Assembly: GCA_002968845.1 (NCBI GenBank)
Contig: PVBG01000025.1
Location: 1-64,000 of the forward strand
Origin: Neorhizobium tomejilense
GTDB taxonomy: Bacteria; Pseudomonadota; Alphaproteobacteria; Rhizobiales; Rhizobiaceae
Length of the DNA stretch: 64,000 bases
Direction of reading: 5' to 3'
The first letter of the stretch is position 1. Each line of letters starts with the position of its first letter. The notes under the pieces are model-generated. The model saw only the letters and a list, made by a program, of their open reading frames with translations. It was not told where the DNA came from and searched no databases. This document shows, one piece after another, positions 8,099 through 16,467 of the stretch. A program made the translations under genes and the position numbers.

Positions 8099-9139
8099 TC
8101 AGAACGCGAACAACTTCAGCATCGCGTAGCCGAAAACCGCGATGAACAGCCAGCCGAACGCGCCGAGCGCGAGCGGCCGCCAGCCTTCCGCCTTCAGCTT
8201 GCGGATATCGGTCTGCAGTCCCATGGCCGCAAGCGCCATGGACAGGAGGAAGCTGGTCGCGGTCACGAGCGCCTGGCTCACCTCTGCCGGAATGGCGACC
8301 GCGCTGTTGACCAGCATCATCCCGATAAACCCGAGGACAAACCACGGCATCGGCGCCGAGGCCTTCGACGGGCCTTCCGCGCCGGAGCGCATGGCGAGCG
8401 CCAGCGTCATGATCAGCGGCGCCAGCATGACGACGCGGGCAAGCTTGGAGATGGTGCCGAACTGTCCGGCGACATCGCCGCCCTGGAAGGCGGCGGCCAC
8501 GACCTGCGCGACTTCGTGAATGGTGGAGCCGCTCCACAGCCCATAAGCGCGTGCGTCGAGCCCGAGCGGGGCGGCGAGCAGCGGATAGGCAAGCATCGAC
8601 AGCGACCCGAACAAGGTCACGCAGGCGACCGCGTAGGCGACATGCTCCTGCTTGCCGCGCACCACCGTATTGGCGGCGATGACCGCCGAGGCGCCGCAGA
8701 CCGAGGTGCCGGCGGCGATCAGGTCGGTCAGCGACCGGTCGACACCCATGGCCCCACCGACCAAGCGGATCGCCACGAAGGTGGTCACCAGTGTCAGGGC
8801 CACCATGGCAAGGCCGGCGCCGCCGAGCGAAAGGATCTGGCCTGCGGTCACCTGCAGGCCGAGCAACACGATGCCGAAGCGCAGGATGCGCTTAAGCGAA
8901 AAGCCGATGCCGGGCTCGACGGCCACCGGGACAGGGGCCAGATTGCGGATCAGCATGCCGAAAACGATCGACAGGATGAGCGGGCTCAGCGCCATCCATC
9001 CGGTCAGATTGCGGACGGTGAGGGCGGCCGTGGCGATCGCGGCGGTTAGAAGAAGTCCGGGAAGAAGCTGGAGAAATGCCGGCCAGTGGGGCGAGGCGGG
9101 AAGGGCGCGCTGTTCCGCAGTCGGCTGAATCGGCTTCAT
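8099..9139 (-). CDS. YeiH-family (UPF0324) putative sulfate exporter
   Basis: 346-residue inner-membrane protein with about ten hydrophobic helices. Family blocks include LILSIVFGMLIRN, RFGIVLLGLQVT, GTSVCGASAVIAAN and GSTIHEVAQVVAA. The family is annotated as a putative sulfate/sulfite or cysteine-related exporter; the substrate is not established. The divergent LysR gene beside it is the usual partner (YeiE/CysB-like), so the exporter is probably under its control. Confidence 0.85.
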   Translation of the reverse strand: MKPIQPTAEQRALPASPHWPAFLQLLPGLLLTAAIATAALTVRNLTGWMALSPLILSIVFGMLIRNLAPVPVAVEPGIGFSLKRILRFGIVLLGLQVTAGQILSLGGAGLAMVALTLVTTFVAIRLVGGAMGVDRSLTDLIAAGTSVCGASAVIAANTVVRGKQEHVAYAVACVTLFGSLSMLAYPLLAAPLGLDARAYGLWSGSTIHEVAQVVAAAFQGGDVAGQFGTISKLARVVMLAPLIMTLALAMRSGAEGPSKASAPMPWFVLGFIGMMLVNSAVAIPAEVSQALVTATSFLLSMALAAMGLQTDIRKLKAEGWRPLALGAFGWLFIAVFGYAMLKLFAF

Positions 9140-9220
9140 GATTTTTCCACGAGAGTCTCTATTCGTCGAAAATCATTCTCTCTTCTGTAGAAACACAAAT
9201 CCAATTGATAAGTTTTCTGA

Positions 9221-9232
9221 TATCGTTCGATA
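9221..9232. promoter_or_regulatory. possible LysR-type operator
   Basis: TATCGTTCGATA is a perfect 12-bp dyad in the 113-bp space between the exporter gene and its LysR regulator, 21 bp before the regulator ATG. Short AT-rich dyads of this kind are typical LysR recognition sites, but the evidence is only position and symmetry. Confidence 0.35.
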
Positions 9233-9252
9233 AAAGCGAATGGTTTTGGACG

Positions 9253-10152
9253 ATGACCCTCGATCAGCTTCGAATTTTTCTGGAAGTCGCTACGCGCGAA
9301 CATGTGACCCGTGCGGCGGAGGCGTTGAACCTGACGCAGTCGGCGGTGAGCGCTGCGATCTCGGCGCTGGAGGCGCGCCATGCCGTGATCCTGTTCAACC
9401 GGGTCGGGCGACGCATCGAGCTCACCGAAGCCGGAAAACTCTTCGTGCCGGAGGCGCGCGCCGTTCTGGAGCGGGCCCAAACCGCCGAGCATGTGCTTGC
9501 CGATCTCGGCGGGTCCGCGTCGGGCATCTTGCGTGTGCATGCCAGCCAGACGGTGGCGAGCTACTGGCTGCCGGCTCGCCTCGTCAGTTATCACGAGCGG
9601 TTCCCGCGCGTTGACGTGAGGCTTACCGTCGGCAACACCCAGAGTGCGGCCGAAGCCGTGCTGACCGGGGCGGCGGAACTTGCCGTCGTTGAAGGCGAGG
9701 TGTTTTTGGCGGGGCTCAAACGCCGCAAGGTGGCGGAGGACCGGCTGGTCCTGGTGGTCGGCAGCCGCCACCCCTGGGCGGACGGTCGCAAGATCCGCTC
9801 GAGCGATCTTCTCGAAACCAACTGGATCATGCGCGAACAGGGATCCGGCACACGCTCGGCCTTCGAGGCGCAGCTCTTCAATCTCGGCATCGAGCCGCAG
9901 TCATTGTCCGTTGTCCTTGAAATGCCGTCGAACGAAGCGGCGATGGCGGCGGTGGAGGCGGGGCTGAGCGCCACGGTGCTTTCAAGCCGGGCAGCATCGT
10001 CCCACTCCTTCTCCGGCCGGCTTCATATTGCCGATTTCCCGATGCCGCTCCGTCAGTTCTCGGCGATCTTTCATGGTGAGCGGCACGTCACCCGGGCGCT
10101 GCGCGCCATGCTCGACCTGTTGAACGAGCCCGCTGAAGACAGCTCCCGCTGA
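9253..10152 (+). CDS. LysR-family transcriptional regulator (YeiE-like)
   Basis: 299 residues. N-terminal winged HTH MTLDQLRIFLEVATREHVTR followed by AEALNLTQSAVSAAISALE, then a periplasmic-binding-type effector domain. The start at MTLDQ matches the family; the longer frame adds a non-homologous N-terminus. It is divergent from the YeiH-type exporter, the classic layout for YeiE/CysB-like regulators of sulfur metabolism. The effector is unknown. Confidence 0.88.
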   Translation: MTLDQLRIFLEVATREHVTRAAEALNLTQSAVSAAISALEARHAVILFNRVGRRIELTEAGKLFVPEARAVLERAQTAEHVLADLGGSASGILRVHASQTVASYWLPARLVSYHERFPRVDVRLTVGNTQSAAEAVLTGAAELAVVEGEVFLAGLKRRKVAEDRLVLVVGSRHPWADGRKIRSSDLLETNWIMREQGSGTRSAFEAQLFNLGIEPQSLSVVLEMPSNEAAMAAVEAGLSATVLSSRAASSHSFSGRLHIADFPMPLRQFSAIFHGERHVTRALRAMLDLLNEPAEDSSR

Positions 10153-10375
10153 TCCCTTGGCCATATCCCCCACGTAAGTGCGCGCCTTGTGTGAACGATA
10201 AAATTTAAGTCGTTCAATATTTGCGAACAATACGTCTGCAACTTGCTGTCTATTCCCGGCGGCCGACTTGCACCATCTTGAGCATCAGAAGCGCGGCAAC
10301 GAGCTTCGAAAGACAAGATCAAACACGGAGAGGGGCTTCGAGAAACTCGGCTCCACCACATCAAGGAAGACGACA

Positions 10376-10597
10376 ATGAACAGGATTTCCTCCGCCATCG
10401 CCGCAGCCCTCATCGCTTCGGCTTCGTTTGCTTCCGTCGCCCTCGCTGAAGGCGACTATTACCAGGGCGTCCAGAACGCTCCTGCCGCTTCGGCCACCGT
10501 TGACCGCATCAGCACCGGCAGCATCGGCCAGAACGAGACGCTCCAGGCCGACGTCAACAGCGGCGACTATTTCGATGGCGCCAACCGCCCGAACTAA
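10376..10597 (+). CDS. tiny secreted protein, GDYY/GDYF motif, first copy
   Basis: 73 residues. A strong signal peptide (MNRISSAIAAALIASASFA, then SVALA before EGDYY) leaves a mature peptide of about 48 residues, acidic and without cysteines. It opens with EGDYYQG and ends with GDYFDGANRPN. The next gene encodes a clear paralogue. Family unknown to me; a periplasmic or secreted location is predicted. Confidence 0.75.
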   Translation: MNRISSAIAAALIASASFASVALAEGDYYQGVQNAPAASATVDRISTGSIGQNETLQADVNSGDYFDGANRPN

Positions 10598-10683
10598 CCG
10601 CAGCTCATTCAAGATACCGAAACAATCTCCGCAGGCCAGGTCGCAAACTCAAAGCCGCGGGTAACTCTGAAGGGACTACCACC

Positions 10684-10908
10684 ATGACCAAGATCACTTC
10701 CGCTATCGCCGCAGCCTTCATCGCTTCGGCCTCGTTCGCTTCCGTCGCCCTTGCTGAAGGCGACTACTACGAAGGCGCCTCCAAGGCTTCCGCTGCCGTC
10801 GACCACGTTCAGACCGGCAGCATCGCTAAGGACCAGCAGAACGCCAACCAGATCCCGGCTCCGATCGGCCGCGGTGACTATTTTGAAGGCGCAAACCGCC
10901 CGAGCTAA
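10684..10908 (+). CDS. tiny secreted protein, GDYY/GDYF motif, second copy
   Basis: 74 residues, signal peptide nearly identical to the preceding gene (ASASFASVALAEGDYY is shared). The mature part keeps EGDYYEG at the start, a central TGSI and GDYFEGANRPS at the end; the middle has diverged. The 86-bp gap between copies and a strong terminator after this one suggest one transcript. Function unknown. The conserved ends and variable middle suggest a short structural or binding repeat. Confidence 0.75.
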   Translation: MTKITSAIAAAFIASASFASVALAEGDYYEGASKASAAVDHVQTGSIAKDQQNANQIPAPIGRGDYFEGANRPS

Positions 10909-10932
10909 CCTGCATTACACACAGACGAAGAA

Positions 10933-10957
10933 GGCCCGGCAACCGCCGGGCCTCTTT
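10933..10957 (+). terminator. terminator after the tandem small-secreted genes
   Basis: Perfect 8-bp stem GGCCCGGC/GCCGGGCC with an AACC loop, followed by TCTTT. Confidence 0.85.
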
Positions 10958-11047
10958 GCGTTCGTACACCCGTCTCCAGGCAATTCGCATACGCCCCGGG
11001 TCGTGGTACAATCGCCGCATCGAAAGAAGTCTTGGGAGGCAAAAGCC

Positions 11048-11530
11048 ATGGAGAGACTGCTTTTTAGGAACCTGCGGCCGCTATATGGCTGGCTTTTCAT
11101 CGTCGCCTGGTTCGCCGTTCTCGGATTGATGACCTGGGTGTTTTTCCGCAACAGCGGCGTAGCGCAGGAGCCGTTCAGGGCGCTCATCCTCACCTTCTTC
11201 TGGGGACTGGGCGGTTGGCTCGCGTCCGGATCCCTTTCCCGGCCGATCGTCTCGGTCCGGCAGGAAAGCGATGGCAGCTGGATCGTCACCCGCCGTTGGC
11301 TCTGGACCCATGACGAGGAGCGTATCGATCCCGACCGCCTGCCGTCGCCAACGGTCGAGGCGGAAAGCGACGGGGAGGGCGGCATGCACTACCGCTGTCT
11401 CCTGAAGACGCCTGAACACGGCTCCGTGGAATTCAGCGAACACCTCAAGCTCGACAGGGCCGCGCTCGCCCGTGACCGGATGGCATCGCTGATCAGGAGC
11501 GCCAGAACGAAAATGCCCCGGCCGAGCTGA
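11048..11530 (+). CDS. small membrane protein of unknown function
   Basis: 160 residues with two hydrophobic helices near the N-terminus (LYGWLFIVAWFAVLGLMTWV and ALILTFFWGLGGWLASGSL) and a soluble C-terminal part of about 100 residues. It is therefore anchored in the inner membrane with a probable cytoplasmic domain. The ATG at MERLLF is chosen over a long upstream extension that only shadows the previous gene. Convergent with preA. I do not recognise a family. Confidence 0.6.
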   Translation: MERLLFRNLRPLYGWLFIVAWFAVLGLMTWVFFRNSGVAQEPFRALILTFFWGLGGWLASGSLSRPIVSVRQESDGSWIVTRRWLWTHDEERIDPDRLPSPTVEAESDGEGGMHYRCLLKTPEHGSVEFSEHLKLDRAALARDRMASLIRSARTKMPRPS

Positions 11531-11538
11531 CCGGGGCA
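11510..11538 (-). terminator. terminator of the preT-preA operon
   Basis: Perfect 8-bp stem TGCCCCGG/CCGGGGCA with a 9-base loop, followed on the minus strand by TTTTCG. It overlaps the last codons of the convergent membrane-protein gene. Confidence 0.75.
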
Positions 11539-11549
11539 TAGGATATGGC

Positions 11550-12863
11550 CTACTCGGCGGCTTGCCTTGCCATCGGGTTGTTGGGATGCTGGGTCCAGTT
11601 GGCGTAGGTCGGATCGACCACCTTGCCGGTGCGCTTGTCGAGGTCGCCGGCGGGCAGAGCTTCCATGGTGATGCAGTTCTCGACCGGACAGACGTTGACG
11701 CAGAGATTGCAGCCGACGCATTCCTCTTCCATCACCTCGAAATGGCGAACGCCATCGACCATGCTGGTGATCGCCTGGTGGGACGTGTCCTCGCAGGCGA
11801 TGTGACAGCGGCCGCACTTGATGCAGGCGTCCTGGTCGATATGCGCCTTGGCGATGTAGTTGAGGTTGAGATATTGCCAGTCGGTGACGTTGGGGACCGC
11901 GCGACAGATGACGTCGTCGAGCGAGCGGTGACCCTTCTCGTCCATCCAGTCGGAAAGACCGGTGATCATTTCCTCAACGATCTTGAAGCCGTAGGTCATC
12001 GCCGCGGTGCAGACCTGCACGTTGCCGGCGCCGAGCGCCAGGAACTCGGCCGCGTCGCGCCACGTGGTGATGCCGCCGATGCCGGAGATCGGCAGGCCAT
12101 AGGTCTCCGGATCGCGGGCGATTTCGGCGACCATGTTGAGCGCGATCGGTTTGACCGCCGGGCCGCAATAACCGCCATGGCTGCCCTTGCCGCCGACCGA
12201 CGGGTTGGGCGAGAAGGTGTCGAGATCGACGGAGATGATCGACGAGATCGTGTTGATCAGCGAGACGGCGTCGGTGCCGCCGCGCTTGGCGGCGCGGGCA
12301 GGGTGGCGGATATCGCTGATGTTGGGCGTCAGCTTGGTGATGACCGGCATGCGGGTGTATTGCTTGCACCAGCGCACCACCATTTCGATATATTCCGGCA
12401 CCTGGCCGACCGCGGAGCCCATGCCGCGCTCGGACATGCCGTGCGGACAGCCGAAATTGAGCTCGATGCCATCGACCTCGGTCTCTTCCACCAGCGGCAG
12501 GATGGCCTTCCAGGCCTGCTCCTCGCAGGGAACCATGATCGAGGCGACAATCGCCCGGTCCGGCCATTTCTTCTTCACTTCCTTCATTTCGCGAAGGTTG
12601 GTGTAGAGGTCGCGATCGGTGATCAGCTCGATATTGTTCAAGCCGAGCAGGCGGCGGTCGGCGCCCCAGATGGCGCCGTAGCGTGGGCCGTTGACGTTGA
12701 CGACCGGCGGGCCTTCCTCGCCGAGCGTCTTCCAGACCACGCCGCCCCAGCCCGCCTTGAAGGCGCGCTCGACATTGTAGGCCTTGTCGGTCGGCGGCGC
12801 CGACGCCAGCCAGAACGGGTTGGGGGATTTGATGCCGACGAAATTGTTGCGGATATCAGCCAT
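11550..12863 (-). CDS. preA: NAD-dependent dihydropyrimidine dehydrogenase subunit PreA
   Basis: Catalytic subunit reducing uracil and thymine to dihydro forms; works with PreT. 437 residues: an FMN dihydroorotate-dehydrogenase-like barrel (about 1-330) and a C-terminal 2x[4Fe-4S] ferredoxin domain with CIKCGRCHIACEDTSHQ and CVGCNLCVNVCPVENC. Active-site region ELNFGCPHGMSERGMG. The residue matching the catalytic cysteine of mammalian DPD (C671, in LACGQ as I recall it) reads V152 here (SAVGQ). Twelve bases separate it from preT. Confidence 0.93.
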   Translation of the reverse strand: MADIRNNFVGIKSPNPFWLASAPPTDKAYNVERAFKAGWGGVVWKTLGEEGPPVVNVNGPRYGAIWGADRRLLGLNNIELITDRDLYTNLREMKEVKKKWPDRAIVASIMVPCEEQAWKAILPLVEETEVDGIELNFGCPHGMSERGMGSAVGQVPEYIEMVVRWCKQYTRMPVITKLTPNISDIRHPARAAKRGGTDAVSLINTISSIISVDLDTFSPNPSVGGKGSHGGYCGPAVKPIALNMVAEIARDPETYGLPISGIGGITTWRDAAEFLALGAGNVQVCTAAMTYGFKIVEEMITGLSDWMDEKGHRSLDDVICRAVPNVTDWQYLNLNYIAKAHIDQDACIKCGRCHIACEDTSHQAITSMVDGVRHFEVMEEECVGCNLCVNVCPVENCITMEALPAGDLDKRTGKVVDPTYANWTQHPNNPMARQAAE

Positions 12864-12875
12864 TGTCGTTCTCCC

Positions 12876-14261
12876 TCAAGCCACTGCGGTTGCCGGCTGC
12901 GCTGCGGCAGCCAGGGCTTTTGCGATGTTTTCCGCGGCGTCACGCCCCTGCGCAACGGCGGAGACGGTCAGGTCCTCGCCGGTGCCGATGCAGTCGCCGC
13001 CGGCCCAGACGCCCTCGAGCGAGGTGCGGCCCTCGGGATCGACTGATATCTTGCCCTTTTCGAACTGCAGCGCATCGAGGCCCGAGGCGGAGAAGGTCTG
13101 GCCGATCGCCTTGAAGATCTGGTCGGCGGCGATGACGCCGGTCTCGCCGGTGCCGATCAGCTTGCCGTCGCGCATCGCTGTATATTCCACCTCGATGCCG
13201 GCGACATGAGCACCATTGGGGCCGTCCTTGCCGATGATCGATTTCGGTGCCAGCCAATGGCGGATGATGACGCCGTTGGCCGTCGCCAGATCCTGCTCAT
13301 AGGGCGAGGCGTTCATGTTTTCTTTGCCGCGGCGATAGCAGATCGTCACCTCTTCGGCGCCGAGCAGTTTTGACTGGATGGCGGCGTCGATGGCGGTCAT
13401 GCCGCCGCCGAGCACAACGACGCGCCGGCCGATCGGTAGCACGCTCTTGTCCTTCGCCTGGCGAAGGGCGGCGATGAAATCCACCGCATCCTCAACGCCC
13501 GTGAGCGTCTCACCCTCGATACCGAGGCCATTGACACCGGCAAGGCCCATACCGAGGAAAACGGCGTCATATTGCGCCGTCAGGTCGGAAAGCGAGAAAT
13601 CCCGGCCGAGCGCTTGGCCGTTCCTGATCTCGATGCCGCCGATCGCGGTGACGTAGTCCACTTCGCGGGCGGCGAAATCGTCGACGGCCTTATAGGTGGC
13701 GATGCCGTATTCGTTGAGGCCGCCGGCCTTTTCGCGGGCTTCGAGGATCACCACCGAATGGCCGTGCATGGCGAGCCGGTGTGCGGCCGCAAGGCCGGCG
13801 GGACCGGCGCCGACCACGGCGACCGTCTTTCCGGTCGGTGCCTTGCGGCTATAGAACTGCCGGCCCTGTTCCATGGCGATGTCGGTGGAATAACGCTGCA
13901 ATTTACCGATCTCGACCGGCTTGTCCTCGGCGGTGTTGCGCACGCAGGCCTGTTCGCAGAGCGTCTCGGTGGGACAGACGCGGGCGCACATGCCGCCCAG
14001 AATATTCTGGTCGAAGATTGTCTTTGCCGAACCGATCGGATTGCCCGTCTGTATCTGTCTTATGAACAGCGGGATATCGATGGAGGTGGGACAGGCCGTC
14101 ATGCACGGAGCGTCGTAGCAGAAATAACAGCGATCGGATTCGACCAGCGCCTCGTGCCTGTCGAGACGCGGGTGGAGATCGGCGAAATTCGCCTCATAAT
14201 CGGTAGCGGCGAGGCGTCCAGCCTCGATTCCGGCCTTCGGACCGTTTCCCAGTCGTTCCAT
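12876..14261 (-). CDS. preT: dihydropyrimidine dehydrogenase subunit PreT (GltD-like)
   Basis: Electron-input subunit: takes electrons from NAD(P)H via FAD and passes them to PreA. 461 residues. The N-terminal iron-sulfur module has CYFCYDAPCMTACPTSIDIP and GGMCARVCPTETLCEQACVR. FAD-binding VVGAGPAGLAAAHRLA and a second Rossmann motif VVLGGGMTAIDAAIQ follow, and the C-terminal GVWAGGDC closes the FAD site. A GAGGGA site precedes the ATG. First gene of the preT-preA operon, with a RutR-like operator 65 bp upstream. Confidence 0.93.
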   Translation of the reverse strand: MERLGNGPKAGIEAGRLAATDYEANFADLHPRLDRHEALVESDRCYFCYDAPCMTACPTSIDIPLFIRQIQTGNPIGSAKTIFDQNILGGMCARVCPTETLCEQACVRNTAEDKPVEIGKLQRYSTDIAMEQGRQFYSRKAPTGKTVAVVGAGPAGLAAAHRLAMHGHSVVILEAREKAGGLNEYGIATYKAVDDFAAREVDYVTAIGGIEIRNGQALGRDFSLSDLTAQYDAVFLGMGLAGVNGLGIEGETLTGVEDAVDFIAALRQAKDKSVLPIGRRVVVLGGGMTAIDAAIQSKLLGAEEVTICYRRGKENMNASPYEQDLATANGVIIRHWLAPKSIIGKDGPNGAHVAGIEVEYTAMRDGKLIGTGETGVIAADQIFKAIGQTFSASGLDALQFEKGKISVDPEGRTSLEGVWAGGDCIGTGEDLTVSAVAQGRDAAENIAKALAAAAQPATAVA

Positions 14262-14325
14262 CCTAAGTTCCCTCTTTTATGGATTCATGGACAACTATTG
14301 GGCAAAAGGTACCACAGCATAAAAA

Positions 14326-14341
14326 TTTATCAAACGGTAAA
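14326..14341. promoter_or_regulatory. predicted RutR operator of preT-preA
   Basis: On the minus strand TTTACCGTTTGATAAA, differing at 3 of 16 positions from the site upstream of amaB and matching the E. coli RutR consensus at 10 of 14. It lies inside an imperfect 22-bp dyad (14323-14344). Confidence 0.6.
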
Positions 14342-14485
14342 TTTTTGGAAATGGCGGACCGTATCAGGGCGCCCGATATATCATGATAAAAAGAGTCCAC
14401 TTTAATCTTTACTCTGAAAATCAACTTTAATATGGTGCCGGCCATCGAGGAACTGCGGTTCAGCAGAATCGGCGGCGAGGGGCAT

Positions 14486-14890
14486 ATGGCCAAGAAGCAG
14501 AAGCACAAGAACGGCAATTCCGGCGCGGCACCGAAAGGCGCCGAAACGCGGGGGCCAGCTGTCACCGACGTCCGTAGCTTTCTCTATGTCGGCGGCCGTG
14601 ACTGTCAGGTGGCGCACCTGAGGGAGATTGCCAGCAATTTCGGCGCGGAACTTATCCACCACGACGGCGGTTTGCGCGAGGCAGTTTCCCGCATCGATAC
14701 CGTGCTGCCCTCGGTCGACTGCGTCTTCTGCCCCATCGACTGTATCAGCCACGATGCGTGTCTGAGGGTGAAGACCGGCTGCAAGAAGTTCGGTGTCGCC
14801 TTCGTGCCGCTTCGCAACGGCTCAAAATCCAGTCTGGAGCGGGCGCTTCAGACCATGAAGGAACGCAATGATGAACGAAGAACCTCGTGA
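14486..14890 (+). CDS. DUF2325 family protein
   Basis: 134 residues. After a lysine-rich N-terminus (MAKKQKHKNG) comes the DUF2325 fold: FLYVGGRDCQVAHLREIASN, HHDGG, CVFCPIDCISHDACLRVKTG and FVPLR. The conserved cysteines and His-Asp resemble a metal or redox site; the biochemical role of the family is not established. ATG at MAKKQ has GGCGAGG just upstream; a start 18 codons earlier is possible. Its 3' end overlaps the next small gene by 23 bp. Confidence 0.8.
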   Translation: MAKKQKHKNGNSGAAPKGAETRGPAVTDVRSFLYVGGRDCQVAHLREIASNFGAELIHHDGGLREAVSRIDTVLPSVDCVFCPIDCISHDACLRVKTGCKKFGVAFVPLRNGSKSSLERALQTMKERNDERRTS

Positions 14891-15092
14891 CACCAGCCTT
14901 TTCATCGGCCTGCACAAGCTCGCCGAACAGAATGGCGACGGGCTGGTGCCGGAACTTTACGCGCTGCTGACAAGGCGAGCCGAGGCGGCTGCGGACATGA
15001 CCAATGTGGTGGTGCTGCCGAAGACGGTTCGGGGGGCGGAGACGGAAGTTTCTCCGGCTGAAAGCGCTCGGGTGCTGGCGTTTAAGCGGTAG
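14868..15092 (+). CDS. small protein of unknown function, overlapping the DUF2325 gene
   Basis: 74 residues, soluble, starting at an ATGATG inside the 3' end of the DUF2325 gene, which points to translational coupling. No cysteines, no membrane segment. The sequence LFIGLHKLAEQNGDGLVPEL suggests helices. I do not recognise it. The IS110 element lies immediately downstream, so the true C-terminus could have been altered by insertion; the frame ends 225 bases before the transposase start. Confidence 0.55.
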   Translation: MMNEEPRDTSLFIGLHKLAEQNGDGLVPELYALLTRRAEAAADMTNVVVLPKTVRGAETEVSPAESARVLAFKR

Positions 15093-15119
15093 ATAGACCA
15101 AGCCCTTCCGCATTCGGTT

Positions 15120-16262
15120 TTCTAAACCCCTTGTAACTTTCCCTCATCCGCTTTTGACGATTTACTGCCAGATGCGGTGGCGGATGGAAGATCGTTTCCC
15201 CTCAGGGACATCAAGCCCGTGCGGGAGCCTGGGTCTCCATCCGTCGTTCCATCGAACCCGAACAGTCGCCAGGGCCGCTTGCGAAGGCAAAGCCCGTTTA
15301 GGCAAGGATGGGAAAAGATGGATATCATCGTTGGCATCGACGTTTCGAAGGAGCGACTGGACATCTCGATCGCGCCGCTCGGCACGGCATTCTTCGTCGA
15401 GAACAGCCATGCCGGCCTCGACGACCTGATCGGGCGCCTGAAGGCGACGCATGGCGCGGAGGCAAGCTGCGTGGTGGCGCTGGAGGCAACCGGCGGCTTC
15501 GAGATGCTGGCGGCGGCAGGGCTGTCGTCTGCCGGGTTTGCGGTCATCGTGGTCAATCCGGCACAGGTGCGCGCATACGCCAACGCGATCGGCCGCCGTG
15601 CCAAGACCGATCCGATCGATGCTGAAGTCATTGCGGCTTCGTGGCTGCGACGCGGCCGGAAATCCGCCCCCTGCGGGATGCCGAAACCCAGGCGCTTTCG
15701 GCGCTTGTCGATCGCCGGCGGCAGATCGTGCAGATGATCGTGGCCGAACAAAACCGGTTGCGCATGGTTGTGGAGACGCAGGCGCAGAAGAGCATCAAGC
15801 GGCTGCTGGCGGCCCTGCGGCGCGAGCTGGACAGCCTGGATGCCGATCTCGTCGAGCATATCCGCAAGTCGCCTTTATGGCGGGTGCGCGAGAGGCTGCT
15901 GGTCTCGGTCCCGGGCGTGGGACCGGCGACGGCCCGCACGCTTCTGGCCGAGATGCCGGAACTCGGAGGCCTGGACCGACGGCAGATCGCCGCGCTGGCG
16001 GGGCTTGCGCCCTGGACGCGGCAATCGGGCCAATGGAAGGGCAAGAGCTTCATCGGCGGCGGCAGAGGCAAGGTGCGGGCGGCACTGTTCATGGCGGCTC
16101 TCGTCCCCAGCCGCCACAACCCGATACTCAAGGCATTCCGCGACCGTCTGGTCGCCGCCGGCAAACCCAGGATCGTCGCCATCGTCGCGACCATGCGAAA
16201 GCTCCTCACAATCCTCAACGCCATCATCCGGGACAATAAACCATGGCAAAACGCTTGACCGG
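15120..16262 (+). mobile_element. IS110-family insertion sequence (boundaries approximate)
   Basis: One transposase gene, split by a frameshift, with about 200 bases of non-coding DNA on its left. IS110 elements usually lack terminal inverted repeats and none was seen, so both ends are estimates. The right side abuts a RIME-like repeat; the family is known to prefer particular targets, including repeats. The left non-coding end is where IS110-group elements encode their bridge RNA. Confidence 0.65.
15318..16258 (+). pseudogene. IS110-family transposase, frameshifted
   Basis: N-terminal RuvC-like DEDD part: GIDVSKERLDISIA (D), VVALEATGGFE (E), AKTDPIDAEVIA (D-D). C-terminal transposase_20 part: VSVPGVGPATARTLLAEMPE and APWTRQSGQWKGKSFIGGG with the serine expected to act in recombination. 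The two halves are in different frames. Restoring one T in the TT at about 15638-15639 would give one 313-residue protein reading AEVIAAFVAATRPEI. Inactive unless the frame is recovered by slippage or the base call is wrong. Confidence 0.85.
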
Positions 16263-16278
16263 CAAGACAGTCGCTCCC

Positions 16279-16467
16279 GCCTGCCGGCCACCCTCCCCAC
16301 AAGGGGGAGGGTTAAGACTGCTGCACCGCCGCACGTTCCATATGCGATTTCCCTGCTTCCATAAGGGGAGGGGCTAACCCAGCCGCACCCACTCCGGATT
16401 GACGCAAAGCCGTGCCACGGTCTTCTCCCCCCTTGTGGGGGAGATGGCCGGCAGGCCAGAAGGGGTC
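16279..16467. repeat. inverted pair of RIME-like repeats
   Basis: Arms at about 16279-16313 and 16421-16467 share the GCCTGCCGGCCA and CCCCACAAGGGGG cores in opposite orientation. A degenerate third piece lies at about 16350-16378. No gene is visible in this spacer between the IS and the DUF423 gene. Confidence 0.75.
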
